64,000 nt of DNA from positions 99,933,707-99,997,706 of the forward strand of contig CM077159.1 of NCBI GenBank assembly GCA_039583875.1, read 5' to 3'. How positions within the stretch are numbered: the stretch's first letter is position 1; every line of letters begins with the position of its first letter. The notes beneath the pieces are model-generated. The model had not been told where the DNA came from and did no database searches. It worked only from the letters and a program-made list of their open reading frames with translations. A program made the translations under genes and the position numbers. The stretch comes from Platanthera guangdongensis. Lineage: Eukaryota; Streptophyta; Magnoliopsida; Asparagales; Orchidaceae. This document shows positions 52,814-63,740 of the stretch, piece by piece.

Positions 52814-53005
52814 CTATTTGACTGGAGTAAGGTCTGATGTTGCCCTCCACCAAAAGCTTACAGAAAAGCTTGTAGAAAGGGATCTCACATAGTGCCACCA
52901 TTTAGGAGGAATATAGAGCAATTCTCCTTCCTCTAGAATGCAATCAAAAAACTCTAGATTTGCTGTTCTAGGAAACTCTTTTGCATCAAAGTTGTCAAGA
53001 TCAAT
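52814..53005 (-). CDS. Last exon of a JMJ30/JMJD5-like JmjC domain gene
   Basis: The minus strand has a pyrimidine-rich acceptor (CTTTTCAG) and then a 63-codon exon: IDLDNFDAKEFPRTANLEFF, DCILEEGELLYIPPKWWHYV and RSLSTSFSVSFWW, ending with a stop at 52814. This closely matches the C-terminus of plant JMJ30/JMJD5 proteins; the His of WWHYV is the last Fe(II) ligand of the JmjC fold. In plants this 2-oxoglutarate dioxygenase acts in the nucleus and is linked to the circadian clock. The frame starts in phase 0, where the homologous plant protein also has a junction (from memory). Upstream exons with the first His/Asp ligands were not found up to 64000, so this is either the end of a gene with a very long intron or a gene fragment. 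Confidence 0.85.
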   Translation of the reverse strand: MDLDNFDAKEFPRTANLEFFDCILEEGELLYIPPKWWHYVRSLSTSFSVSFWWRATSDLTPVK

Positions 53006-53259
53006 CTGAAAAGAACAGTAAAAAAAAATCATTATTGAAAACTGTAAAAATATAAGAAAAAAATATTATTTTGATATTTTCCCATTAACTCTCATGTACA
53101 ACTACACCCTATTTATAGGGAGATGAAGTATATGCAAACTCTCAATACACGATGTGGGACTAATAAACAAAGAAGACTACATGTTCCTTAACATGGGTAA
53201 TTTTATGGGCTTAGATTCTTCATTCTTCAACACTCCCATGAAAGCTGGAGCATGCAAGT

Positions 53260-56050
53260 TGCAGGAACCAAGATTGAAAAGGAATTTGTTATATAGTGGA
53301 TGATGTAAGGCCTTTGTCATGATGTCTGACACTTGTTCTACAGCTGCCATATGTTGTAAAAAACACGTCTGAGTTTGAACATATTCTCAGACAAAATGAC
53401 AATCAACTTCGTTGTGCTTCGTACGCTCATGAAACAAGAATTCTCGTTGATGTGGATAACAACTTGATTGTCGCATAAAATGACTGTTGAAGACGTAAGT
53501 TTGATACCTAAATCAGAAAAAAGTCTCTCAAGTCATGTAAGTTCAAAAATGGCAGAAGCCATTGAGCGATACTCAACCTCGGTAGAGGAGCGTGCAATGA
53601 CAGTTTGCTTTTTGCTTCGTCGGGTGACCAGATGCCCACCTAAATATGTGCAAAATCCAATCATAGTGCGGCGATCATCGAGAGAGCCGACATAATCAGC
53701 GTCATAGTAGGCAATGAGAGACGGAGAAGAGGAAGGCTGATAAATAAACTCGTCTAGGGGAATTCTTCAAATACCTAAGAATACGTTCACCGACCTGAAG
53801 ATGAGAGTTTCAAGGGGAATGCATAAAACGGTTGACAACTCCGACAACAAAGGATATATTTGGTCTTGCGACAGTGAGATGAATATGTTTGTCAACAAAA
53901 CAAAATTAGTATCACGTATTAGGAAGAAGCAAATCATTGCAGGAGGCATGAGCACATAATTTGTGATCGGCATTCATAAGTGTGTCAGCGGGCTTACATC
54001 CCGAATAACTTGCATCGCGAAGAAGGTCGAGGCAGTATTTTCGTTGAGACAAGACGAGGCCATCAGGATGACGAGCAAGCTCAATACTCAAGTAGCAGAG
54101 AGGACCAAAATCTTTAGTCCGAAACTGTGAGGCCAAATGCTTCTCGATCAAAGTGATGCCGAGGATGTCATCTCCTATAAGAAGAGTGTCATCAACATAG
54201 ACAAGAAAAACAATTATGACCGTTAGACGACGACGAATAAGCAAGGAGAAGTTGGCGGAGATCCGAGTAAAGCCAATATCACGAACAACAAAACTGAATT
54301 TTTCAAACTATTCCCGTGGGCACTGCTTGACGCCGTAAAGAGATTTCTTGAGGTGACAAATCAAAAGCACCCCCATGGTTTCATAACAAGGAGGTTGTTA
54401 CATATAAATATTTTCCATAAGATTGTCATTGAGAAATGCATTCTGAATGTCGAGTTTGTGCAATAACCAATCTAGATGAACCGCTATAGAGATCACTACT
54501 CGGACGGTATTGAGCTTGGAAACAGGAAAGAACATCTATTTATAATCAAGATTGTATTGCTGAGTGAAGTCATGAGCAACAAGACAAGCTTTAAAGAACT
54601 CAATTGTCCCATCAGGGTGATGCTTGACGGTAAAAACTCATTTACAACCAACCGTAGAATGACCAGAAAGAAAGGGGACAAGGTCTCACATGTAGAGGAG
54701 GAGAGGGGAGCACGGGAGGTATAGTGAGTAAGGGAGGAGAAAGACGCACAGGAAGAGGGGTAGGAAGCAAGGGACGAGAAGTGTGAGTGGAAACATCCGG
54801 AAGTGGGAGGAGGTGCTGAGTAGAACGGTTGATCTTCAAACAAAGCAACATCCGTAGAGATGATCGTTTTCCAAGTAGTAGGAGAATGACACACATAACC
54901 TTTTTGTATACAAGAGTACCCAATAAAGATGTACTTGGTAGAACGATGAGGCAGAGATGATGGACAAAACAAACACATCCAAAGACCCAAGGAGGGAGGA
55001 AGAAGTGAGGCGTGGAAGAATACAAAATGGCGAAGGGAGTAGCAAAGTCGAGGATGGCCGACAACATGGGATTGATTAAATAGCACATGGTGGAAACAAC
55101 GAAGTGTGAATACTTCTTTGTAACGTGCATTTGAAACATAAAGGAGTGAGGAACCTCCGTAAAGGGGCGGTTCTTTCGCTCGGCGACACCATTTTGTTGT
55201 GGTGTATAGACACGGGATGTCTGATGGAGAATGTTGATGTTACGGTGTCCTGAAATTCGCAACTAGTATACTCACGACTCACGAGAATTATCAGCGTGAA
55301 GAATTTTAAAGGTGCTTAAGAATTGAGTGCTATATTCAACAATGAAGGAGTGGAAGCATCGCAACAACTTAGAGCGATCATGCAGTAGGTATAACCAGGT
55401 GACGCGAGAATGATCATCAATTAAGAGCATAAAGCATCGATAGACAGACAAACTGGTAGTTTTATATGTACCTAAAATAACTGAGTAAACCAAGTCAAAG
55501 GGAGCAAAGCTCCGAGAACAACCAAAGGGAAGGTAGATCGTTCTCACTTGACGTAAATACCAATTTCACATTGAAATTCAGCAAACGGAAAATCAGGAAG
55601 AGTTTTTTGTAGGATAGTAAGTGGAGCAAGGCCAAGTCGACGATGCTAGTTAAAGGAAAGAATTGAGGATAACATGGAGGCGGGAATGTCCAAAATGTAG
55701 AACTCATTTGACAGTTGACGGGTACAAATGACGAGTCATGACCGATGACCCTGCACCACAAAATAAGAGGAGGTAAAAGTAATAGAATATTCATGTTCTT
55801 GAGTAAGGAGACAGACAGAAAAAAAGATTAGAGGCTGAGTAAGGGGCATGAAGAACATAACAAAGAGAAAGGGAGGGTGTCACAACACCATTTCCGCATC
55901 TACAAACATGGGTGGTAGCGTCATTCACAACTGTGACAAATTTAGGAGCAGGAGCATCCGTGTAGTGAGAGGGCGTTTGTGGAGAGATGTGATTGGTGGC
56001 TTCAGAGTCCATAATCCAAGGAGTCAAGAGGGAAAGAAACAAGAATGACA
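53260..56050 (-). pseudogene. C4 pol (protease, integrase, RT, RNase H), broken
   Basis: Reading leftwards: protease site WIMDSEATNHIS (Gly of DSG changed to Glu) near 56010; integrase FMLLIDDHSRVTWLYLLHDR near 55440 and TPQQNGVAERKNRPF near 55190; integrase C-terminus at 54640-55086; RT with YVDDTLLIGDD near 54190 and YCLDLLRDASYSGCKPADTL; RNase H near 53690-53470 with YYDADYVGSLDDRRT and ARSSTEVEYRSMA. Many frameshifts and stops. This is a standard Copia pol of a small family, clearly different from the Sirevirus-like elements (no ORF3, short LTRs). Confidence 0.82.
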
Positions 56051-56733
56051 TGGAAGGAAGAGGTCACAGGGCCAGTTGGGTGGTTAAGCAGCTCCTAGTT
56101 CATCCCTCAAGACATCGAGCTCAGCGCGGGAACAATTAGAGGAAGGTCGAGCCATATAGTGGGGAAGCAAAGCTAGAGTCCCCATGGAGAGCAGCAGGAA
56201 CCAGACTCAAGCAGTCGCGATCAGAAGGAGCATGGGCAGCGACAAGCCCGTAGAACGAGCTCAGCACACAGGAGCTCGACACTGGAACTCAGCGCATGAT
56301 CGGCATAGGAGCTCTGCACAGAGGGGATTGGTACAGAGGACCTCGTCAAACAGGATCGCGACAAACAGAAGCGCGTCAAGCAGGAGCATGTCCATCAAGA
56401 GCTCGGAAATTATGGCCAACAACGAGCAACAAAGAACTGAGGAAACTCAAACAGCGGCGATTGGAAGTGAACGGGCTCAATCAGTGGCGAGCAGAGGGTG
56501 AGTGAAAGAGAGCAGGTTTAAGCGTCGGGCTCAAGCAGCGGGATGGTAGATTAGCTGCGAGCAAAGCTAGGCAATTAGTGGGCTCAAGCAGCAATGAGAA
56601 TGTGAAACAGGAAACGAGCAGGTTTAAATGTGTGGTTGTGAGCAAGGCAATAACAACCACGATCTAGTTTGGTCAAAGCACAAGGGCGAGAGAAGGGGCT
56701 CAATTGCAAGAAATCCTACTCGTAGTATCATTA

Positions 56734-56745
56734 GTTCTGATACCA
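56734..56745 (-). promoter_or_regulatory. Primer binding site of C4
   Basis: The minus strand reads TGGTATCAGAAC two bases after the LTR end at 56748, matching initiator-Met tRNA usage by Copia elements. Confidence 0.85.
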
Positions 56746-57187
56746 TGTGAAAATATAATAAATAAAATATTATTTTGCTATTTTTCCATTAACTCGCATG
56801 CACAACTCCACCCTATTTATAGGGAGATAGTCTATAAGAAAACTCTCAATACAGAATGTGGGACTAACAAACAAAGAAGACTACATGGGTCTTAACATGG
56901 GCTATTCTATGGGCTTAGATTTTTCATTCTTCAACAAAAACTTAAAAGTTTAACAGAAATGTTTGATTGGGGCAACATTCTGAGCGCGGTAAAATTTATG
57001 TTATTAAAGACGCAAGACGCAACAAAGCGCAAAAGGGTTGTGGAGCCTAGACTCAAAGCGCAGGCATGCGCCTTGTAAAGGTAAGGTGCAAAAAACAGAA
57101 AAAAAGGATTTTAAAGTAAGGTAATATGATAATAATACTAAATGAAACAAATTCATAACATAAAAGATATAACATAGTATCATTAAT

Positions 57188-57575
57188 GTTTAAAAATGCT
57201 GAACAGTTTGGAACATTAAATCTGCCGTCTGGAAGTGCTCGAACAGCAATTCAGCCTTTGTAGACTATTGGAGCAGCAGTCCTGACACTTAAAAACTGTT
57301 GTTAACGAGTTTAAAAGTGTTGGACAGGAGTTTTGGGCAGTAAAACTGCTGGTTGAAAGTGCTGAAGCTGTATTTCAGTCTTGTAGACTGCTGGAACAGC
57401 AGTTTTGGAGAGGAAAACATCAGTTCTAGAAGCAAAAAACTGATGTTCGCCCGTTTAAAAATGTTGGACAGCTGTTTTGGACAACAAAACTCTTGTCCGG
57501 AAGTGCTGGAACTGCAGTTCAATACTTGTAGACTAATGGAACATCAGTTTTGGAGAGGAAAGCAATAATTCTACC
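57188..57575. repeat. Three imperfect tandem units of about 120-145 bases
   Basis: Units begin TTTAAAAATGCTGAACA (57188), TTTAAAAGTGTTGGACA (57309) and TTTAAAAATGTTGGACA (57453). They share TTGTAGACT, GGAACAGCAG and TTTTGGAGAGGAAA. Flanks at 57015-57080 and 57600-57710 contain GCGC-rich inverted pieces (GGCATGCGCCTTG and CCGGCATGCC), so the array may sit inside an old non-autonomous DNA element. Confidence 0.7.
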
Positions 57576-57829
57576 ATTTTTGTAGGAACACCGAATGAGG
57601 GGAGAAGCACGCCTGGACTGCGCCTAGCTCGAGTCGCCCGCCTTAGCCAATCTAAGGTGTAGTCTTAAGCACCTAGTGCATCTCGCACCTCCGGCATGCC
57701 TTTGGTAATGTCTAAGACACTAATATGAGCTGAATGACTGAAATATAAATAGCACTAACTTTATATATTTATACTATGATAGTATTCTTAATTAATATAT
57801 AATTAATGAAATTATTTTATTTATTTATA

Positions 57830-58650
57830 ACATCAAATAAGTAACATTTACACAAACATTTTTTAAGGAAGTCATCTAAACGCCAGCTGTTCTTCTACCT
57901 TCATACCACTGTTTTTCAGCCATTCCTACTGAAATCATTCGTTTTCCTGTTTATTATTGGAAGTTCAATTTTGAAAGCCATTCCCACTGAAATCATTTGT
58001 TGCATTCTCATTGTGTTTGGCTCTATGCTTTTGCTTGATACTATGTTATGGGCCCGCCGGAGAAATGACCGGAGACGAGGATGATGGCGGAGATATTACA
58101 GTGCCGGAACCACGGCTGCCTAAGCGAGGCTTGCCCATTGGTGGAGAGAATAACCATAAATCTCACAAGGGCATAGAAAATAGACTTGATTTTCAATTCA
58201 TAACATTCCAAGACCCCCAAGGTCTCTTAAATAGAACATACAAGGGTATTACCGTAAATACCCTGACCCTTAACAATAACAACGCATTCATGATAAGACT
58301 TAATACAATACAATAAACATAATAGAAGACACGATAATTAATTGGGCACGCTGCCCATAACATCACTCCAGCCGTCCAAAAATGAGCTTGACCTCAAGCT
58401 CATGGGACATTGACGAGGTGTGAACTTCATCCAATGCCCTCGAAAAACTAAAATCTTAAAAATCTATAATACTGAAATCTTAAACATTGTCTGAAACATA
58501 GAAATTTTTAGATATTTCAAATACATTATTTTATTAAGTTGAAAGTGTAACATATGAAATGAAAGACAATTGGAAGAAAAACAAACAAAAGCGGAAAACT
58601 GTGAATGCTTATCCTAGGCTTATCTCCCCACATGTGACCCCTAAAAAGAA
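57830..58650 (-). mobile_element. Chromovirus remnant arranged pol tail - LTR - gag head
   Basis: The segment 58044-58362 has LTR-type ends (minus strand TGTTATGGGCAG to GGGCCCATAACA, 319 bases). Right of it (minus-strand upstream) is a pol-like tail reading SHELEVKLIFGRLE then a stop. Left of it (downstream) is TAGTATCAAGC, resembling a worn Met-tRNA primer site, and a possible gag start (MRMQQMISVGMAFKIEL). An LTR flanked by a pol end and a gag head is what a tandem copy or LTR-LTR recombination leaves. Short, decayed pieces make the assignment moderate. Confidence 0.45.
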
Positions 58651-58942
58651 ATGTCTGAAGAAGAGTCAGCCTACTAAAGAGTAAGGAAAACTATTCCTTC
58701 TAATAACACTAAAAAATAATTTGAAAAAATGAGTACATGTTTTTAAACAACATTTAATGTATTACAATTCTATGCATTCTTTTCTATTAAAAAACTTTAA
58801 ACATAAATGTCTGCTTTAATGTGACCATAATCTACATTTTGTTTAATTTTCGAAATCATTCTAAACTATAGAGATTCTAGATTTTGACATACACTTAAAT
58901 TTTAGGTGTCTTAAATTTGATTTTCTTCTTGTTTTAGATTAA

Positions 58943-59997
58943 GGGTCTGTTGTGGAAAGCTCCGACGGATCAAAAAGTTGCATTCCAATCGCAGTCGCCA
59001 CTTTTAAACCATTTGAATGCGCAACTCGGCGAAAAGCACTTTTCATAAACCAGCGGTTTATAGTGATTTTGGAAAGCTGGATAGGGGGCACGATTGTGAT
59101 TCTGAAAACCCGCAGATCATTTTCTCTCACCTTCGCAAATCATCCTTTCTTCTCCTCGAGCCGTCTTCTCTCGTCATCTCGCATCGATCACCTCCAACAA
59201 AACGAAAGCAGTATTCTCCAGCGAGTACCCACCAACGAACTCCAGCGAATCGACCTCCAGCAAGTACCTGCCAGCGATTGACCTCCATCGGTCTTCTACT
59301 CTACTCTCTTCCGGCGTCACCTCTTCCGACCTAGGTCCAGGCCACTCCTCTCCTCCGGTGCCTTGTCCCCACAGATAAGCTTCTCAGGCCAACCGATTCT
59401 TGAATCCAATTTTTGGGCAACTTATAACCCCTCGAGATGTTTTATTTTGTGAAAAAGATGAATGGAGATGGGAAGAAGCTAACAAGGATCAAATCCCACG
59501 CCCATGGAGGTTACAGATCACTGGTCTCAAGGGGATTCGCAGCATTTCAATCCAGAGCAAACACTTTGCCTCAAGATACTGAAAAATGTCAGGAATCCTC
59601 ATCTCCAGCATAAAAATTTTGGTCTCTTTAAGAAATATACCAAAGCTATGAGTTTGCCCTATTTGGTTCTGAATCAATTTTTTTCAACTGGCTGTGAAAG
59701 AAAAACCTGAAGAAAGGCTATGGCACATGAGATAGATATGATAGAACTAATTCTATATGGAAACAAGTATCCAAACCAATCGACAAAGTTGTGATTATGC
59801 TGAAATGAATGTACAAGTTCAAGACCAAAGAAGACTCTCCAAACAGTTTAAATAAAAACAGTTATATTCGATAAAAACTTATGCACATACTCTCCAAGCA
59901 GTCTGTAACTTTTGCACCACTGCTTCTCAAAGAGCTCCATTCAATTAACTCTATTTGAACAACTTTTTCATAAGCAACAACTGCCGCAAACAGAGCC
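58943..59997. mobile_element. Possible PIF/Harbinger non-autonomous element, TSD TAA
   Basis: Ends GGGTCTGTTGTGG and (reverse) GGCTCTGTTTGCGG are flanked by TAA at 58940-58942 and 59998-60000. Length is 1055 bases. The interior has a CCAGCGA(G/A)T(A/C)-type short repeat at 59215-59280 and no recognisable transposase. The inverted ends are only similar, so this is a candidate. Confidence 0.42.
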
Positions 59998-60519
59998 TAA
60001 GTAGCTTCTTATGCGCATTCTAAGGATTCAAGTCTCTACTAACGAACACAGGTATTCTAGTGTCTCACAGACACGGACACGGGCTCGCATCTACTAATTT
60101 TTTTATGGGGTGTTATATCCCGAACTTGAGGTTCATAAGGTCTGTTGAGTCTATGAGTAAGATATTGCACCTCTATCTATCACGCAAGGAAGCCTCGATC
60201 GTGCCTCCTAATTATCTTTTATTAGGCTTTGGATTGCATACTAATTATCCTTGGGTCTTAGATCATGTCTCAGAATAATTATCTCATATACGTATTCTTG
60301 TGTTTATTCATTTTTTTAGACTTATAAAAAATACAAATTTCATATACTACACAGTTTCACAAGATTCAGGAAGGTTTAATAGAAAATGAAAAATGCATTA
60401 CTTATGTTCATACATGATCTGCTCGTATTATTAGGAAGTAATGATTGGTTATAATTTCTTATCAACATCTACAATTGAATCTCGATACATACTGTTTCAT
60501 ATTTTTGCGTATATTTTCT

Positions 60520-60975
60520 TAAATATTCGACCAACGATGCTCTATGGTTCTGAGTGTTGGGCAGTAAATTGTGTACATAAGCAAAAAATGAGAGTTGCAT
60601 AGATGAGAATGCTTGAGTGGATGTGTGGACACGCGAGACTGGATAAAATTCGGAATGAATGTACCAGGGATAAGACAGGAATGACATCAATTGCAGAGAA
60701 GATGTGAGAAGCTCAACTAAGATGGTTTGGACACGAAAAAATGAGACCATTATAGGCACCTGTTAGGCATTGTGAGAGTTTAGTCAATAGGCATGTTAAA
60801 CGGGGGAGGGGTAGACCAATAAAGAATTGGAATGAAACTATACGAATAGACAAGATTTACTTGGGCATTAGTGAGGTTATGAGTTATGACTAAAGATATG
60901 GCACAATGGATACAAAAGATCCATATAGCCGACCCCTCTATAATGAGATAAATGCTTGAGTGTTATTGTTGTATT
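60520..60975 (+). pseudogene. 3' end of an RTE-type LINE
   Basis: Conceptual reading shows PTMLYGSECWAVN, then MRMLEWMCGHARLDKIRNEC, IAEKM and EAQLRWFGH, followed by KRGRGRP, NWNETIR and YLGISE, the conserved end of plant RTE-like LINE reverse transcriptases. Stops are present at 60599, 60708 and others. The tail after 60940 is AT-rich with TTATTGTTG, typical of RTE 3' ends. The 5' part is missing (5' truncation is usual). Confidence 0.8.
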
Positions 60976-61621
60976 TTATTAACTATCTGAGAAACAATTC
61001 ATGCATTATACAATCTGATATTTCTAGCCAAAAGGAATAGAATTTCTTAAATCAGCGTTACGACGCTTGTAGACATTGTGAGGCGGCATGATTTATCTGG
61101 TTTATAATAATTCCACACAGTTAAATTACTCCTCGCTCCTAGGGTTGCAAAAACACTCATTAATAATAGTTAGATGATGGAGAGAGTATCTAACACAGAA
61201 TTAAATGATGGATTGTAACTTGCCCTTAATTTCTTACGAGAAAGAAGCGGAAATAAGCGAGCCTTCTCCAATTAATTTCCCACATGCTCTTTTCCACTAC
61301 CAAGGTTCCTCCGAACCTATAAGAGAACAATCTGCTGGAATTAGAGGTATTTCAAAACTCCTTACCCTAGGTTTAAGCTAAACTCAATATCAACCATTCC
61401 GATGAAGGGAAAATACAACGATGCCGAATAAAGAAGGATAAAGTGATGAAAAAACTCACAACTTCTCAGTTAGTGGAGCATTGCAATTGATGAAATGAAA
61501 TTAGTAACACCTAAGCTGAATGCAGTCGTTCCAACCACAACTGTCACAGAAGTCCACAAATTAAATTAGGGCTTAGATAGAAATCTGAACGGTAATAAAA
61601 AAAAAGAGCAAACCTGGAATT
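60976..61621. other. Intergenic or downstream region, no gene recognised
   Basis: No coding or repeat family is recognised in this AT-rich stretch. It lies downstream of the candidate small gene on the minus strand and could include its 3' part. Confidence 0.5.
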
Positions 61622-61865
61622 TTAAGAGGGAATTGGCAATCCATGCATGGAATTTTCTGGAGAAAATCGATATTCACTAGAGAAATCAGCCTCAACTGAA
61701 GGTTGTTGATGAAGGGGAAAAATATCCTCAATTTCTGGATTTGAGGAAGGAGGGAACAAGGAAACTAAGAGGAAATGCACTGCAAGATTCAATGGATAAA
61801 CAAAACTAGCGGTTACCTGATGCAAACGACAACTGGGAGAGGTGGTCTTGAGTCAGAGTAGCCAT
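61622..61865 (-). CDS. Possible two-exon small protein gene (53 aa)
   Basis: On the minus strand an AAACCCTAG-containing leader (near 61915) precedes ATG 61865-61863 (MATLTQDHLSQLSFAS). A GTAACC donor after 61817 and an acceptor AATCCAG before 61734 give a phase-1 intron of 82 bases; the second exon adds EIEDIFPLHQQPSVEADFSS and EYRFSPENSMHGLPIPS to a stop at 61622. The composition looks protein-like, but no family is recognised. The other frame of exon 2 is also open, to a possible donor at 61613, so a longer product is conceivable. It may be a 5' gene fragment. Confidence 0.35.
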
Positions 61866-62159
61866 AGGGAGTGTCTTCCAGTCTCCTCGAGTAGAAGGAA
61901 GGCGGCGTCTAGGGTTTCCGACTATAAGATAAGGCTCAGCGCTAGATGTTGCCAACAAAATTGAGCGAGAAGAGCTCCTACGTCGTCGATTGTCTAGGAC
62001 GACAAGAGGACTGCCCTAATTTTACTAGCTCGGGTCATGGGATCGAGATGTGAGCAAAAATGAATGTGTGGCTCTCGGTTAAATCATGCGGTTCATAAAA
62101 AAGATCGTGAGAGGGGGCAGAAGGTATGACTTAGTTTTTGGCTGCAGGGGGAATTAAAC

Positions 62160-62205
62160 TATTGAGGCACACGCCCGTGTGCTCCAGGCCGTGTGGATCC
62201 TATTT
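62160..62205. repeat. Isolated CACGCCCGTGT/GGCCGTGT motif
   Basis: ACACGCCCGTGTGCTCCAGG followed by CCGTGTGG is the same motif pair found in the solo LTR (9714-10470) and in the Athila LTR (27280-27520). It probably marks another LTR fragment. No further LTR structure was recognised around it. Confidence 0.5.
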
Positions 62206-63700
62206 TGTCGAATTAATAAATTGATAGTTACGTGTAGAGAAGAAAGATGGGAGAGGGACCAGAGACCAGAAAAGAGAAGAAACTAAAGGGGACTCCTTTG
62301 GGAGGGTAATCTTGTATTTGAGAGGGTTTGTGGCAAAATTTCTCGGGGAAGGAAGGAAAGACGTGGGCAAAGGAGTTTTAAGAGGCAAGTCTCTTGTCTA
62401 TTTCTTTATCCTCTTAGATCTCCCTAGTGTAAGGACTTTCCTCTCATATCCCCTTATATCGGTAATTAATCATGTAATTACTACAATCAATATGGTTTTG
62501 CTTTTATGGATTTGAGAAGTATTTTATCACTATCATTAATGTTTTCATTAATCTTCTTTTATACTATGTCTTTCAATGTGCGATGATTTATTGCTAGCAT
62601 ATTTTCACTGTGATCTATGATATTCGTGTCTCCATATAATTTTGAGTAGTAACATGAATAAAGTCAAACATAGTATAAAGAGAGTCGATTGCTCCCTGAA
62701 ACTGTCTAAATGCATGCAAACCCTTGTGTCGAGATTAAAAGAATGATAAAGCGATCTTTAGGGGACACATAATTCAAATCTCAAATAGGTCTCCTAAAAC
62801 TCAGATCTCTGGTGTCGTCTCGCTCAGGGGGACCGGAGTGGTGTGGAATCATGCATATTAGATTTAAATCAAATATTACTTCTCTTTCTTAAAAAAGGTC
62901 ATTATTTTGTAATGATTCAACATGACCAAATAACTCTAAATATCAAGAATACTAGTTACCCTATATTGATTAGTATTTTATAAAGTATTTTTAAACTATT
63001 TTTTCAAAGATAGAATTATTAAGATAATAAGAGAGAGTAGAAGTAGGTTACGTAAGAAGCAACATCTGAAGAATTACAAAGGTGAATCTTGATATTAAAA
63101 AAAACTCCTATACGACAACGATAGATGCACCTGCCTAAAAGCACGCAAAATCTATCGCTAATATGTATGCAAAAAGAGCGAGTCAATCAACCAAAATATT
63201 TTTTTATAATAAAAACCTCTAAGATGCTTTATGTGGTGACCACTCTATTGGATTTGACTCCAATCTACATGATTTATGTCATCCTACCTGTAGAAGTGCA
63301 TGCAACTCTTTTTACCAATGAGTGATCAAATTCACCATAGGCACCTTTGAATTAATAAATAAAATTCATGATCCTATCCTATTTAAGGAGATTAGTGGAT
63401 CCATTTATTTATTATGTATTCGGTGAACAACGTGATAGTTGAAGGCGCGTGTTACGGACGCAAAAAGAGAGGGACGTCCTCCAGTGTGTAGACTATAAGG
63501 GCGCCGCGAAAGGCCCGCTAGCGATATATCAGTGGAATATAATAAAACGCATTTATCTTTTTGGAATTGCATGCATCTTTCTGCATTTGGTTTTTCGCCG
63601 GGGGTGTTATACAAACCCCACAGATATGTACTTTTGTATCTTTGGAGTATTATGAAATTATGGGAACCCTAAAGGTTAATTTTCCTTCATCCCTCCTCAC
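62206..63700. other. Low-copy AT-rich region, no gene recognised
   Basis: Short ORFs in all frames show no recognisable domain. Nothing with clear repeat ends was seen. Confidence 0.5.
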
Positions 63701-63711
63701 TTTCCCTCCCT

Positions 63712-63740
63712 TTCTGATATATAGGGTTTCAATTCCGAGT
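63712..63740 (+). promoter_or_regulatory. Candidate plant core promoter
   Basis: GATATATAGGGTTTCAATTC combines a TATA-like element with an AGGGTTT (telo-box type) motif, preceded by a C/T-rich stretch. A GC-richer, codon-like region follows to the window end (a 65-codon frame from 63739 on plus and a longer one on minus), but no protein family is recognised. Confidence 0.3.

Larger units (their letters stand above)
53043..56936 (-). mobile_element. Ty1/Copia element C4 in the JmjC intron, TSD AAAAC
   Basis: Short LTRs (53043-53232, 190 bases; 56748-56936, 189 bases) start (minus) TGTTGAAGAATG and end TTTTCA/TTACA, and are flanked by perfect AAAAC duplications at 53038-53042 and 56937-56941. 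The 3.9 kb element is on the same strand as the JmjC exon. The interior has protease, integrase, RT and RNase H remnants. A gag region is not recognised: 56050-56730 is low-complexity sequence with GCTCAGCAC/GAGCAGCA-like repeats. Confidence 0.95.

Noticed and set aside
56184..56501. 105-codon ORF as the gag of C4
   Set aside because: It is on the wrong strand for C4 and consists of low-complexity Ser/Arg/Gln sequence without gag motifs.
53005..61865. One large gene linking the 61.8 kb small exon to the JmjC last exon
   Set aside because: Both are on the minus strand, but no exon encoding the rest of a JmjC domain was found between them; linking them would be a guess.
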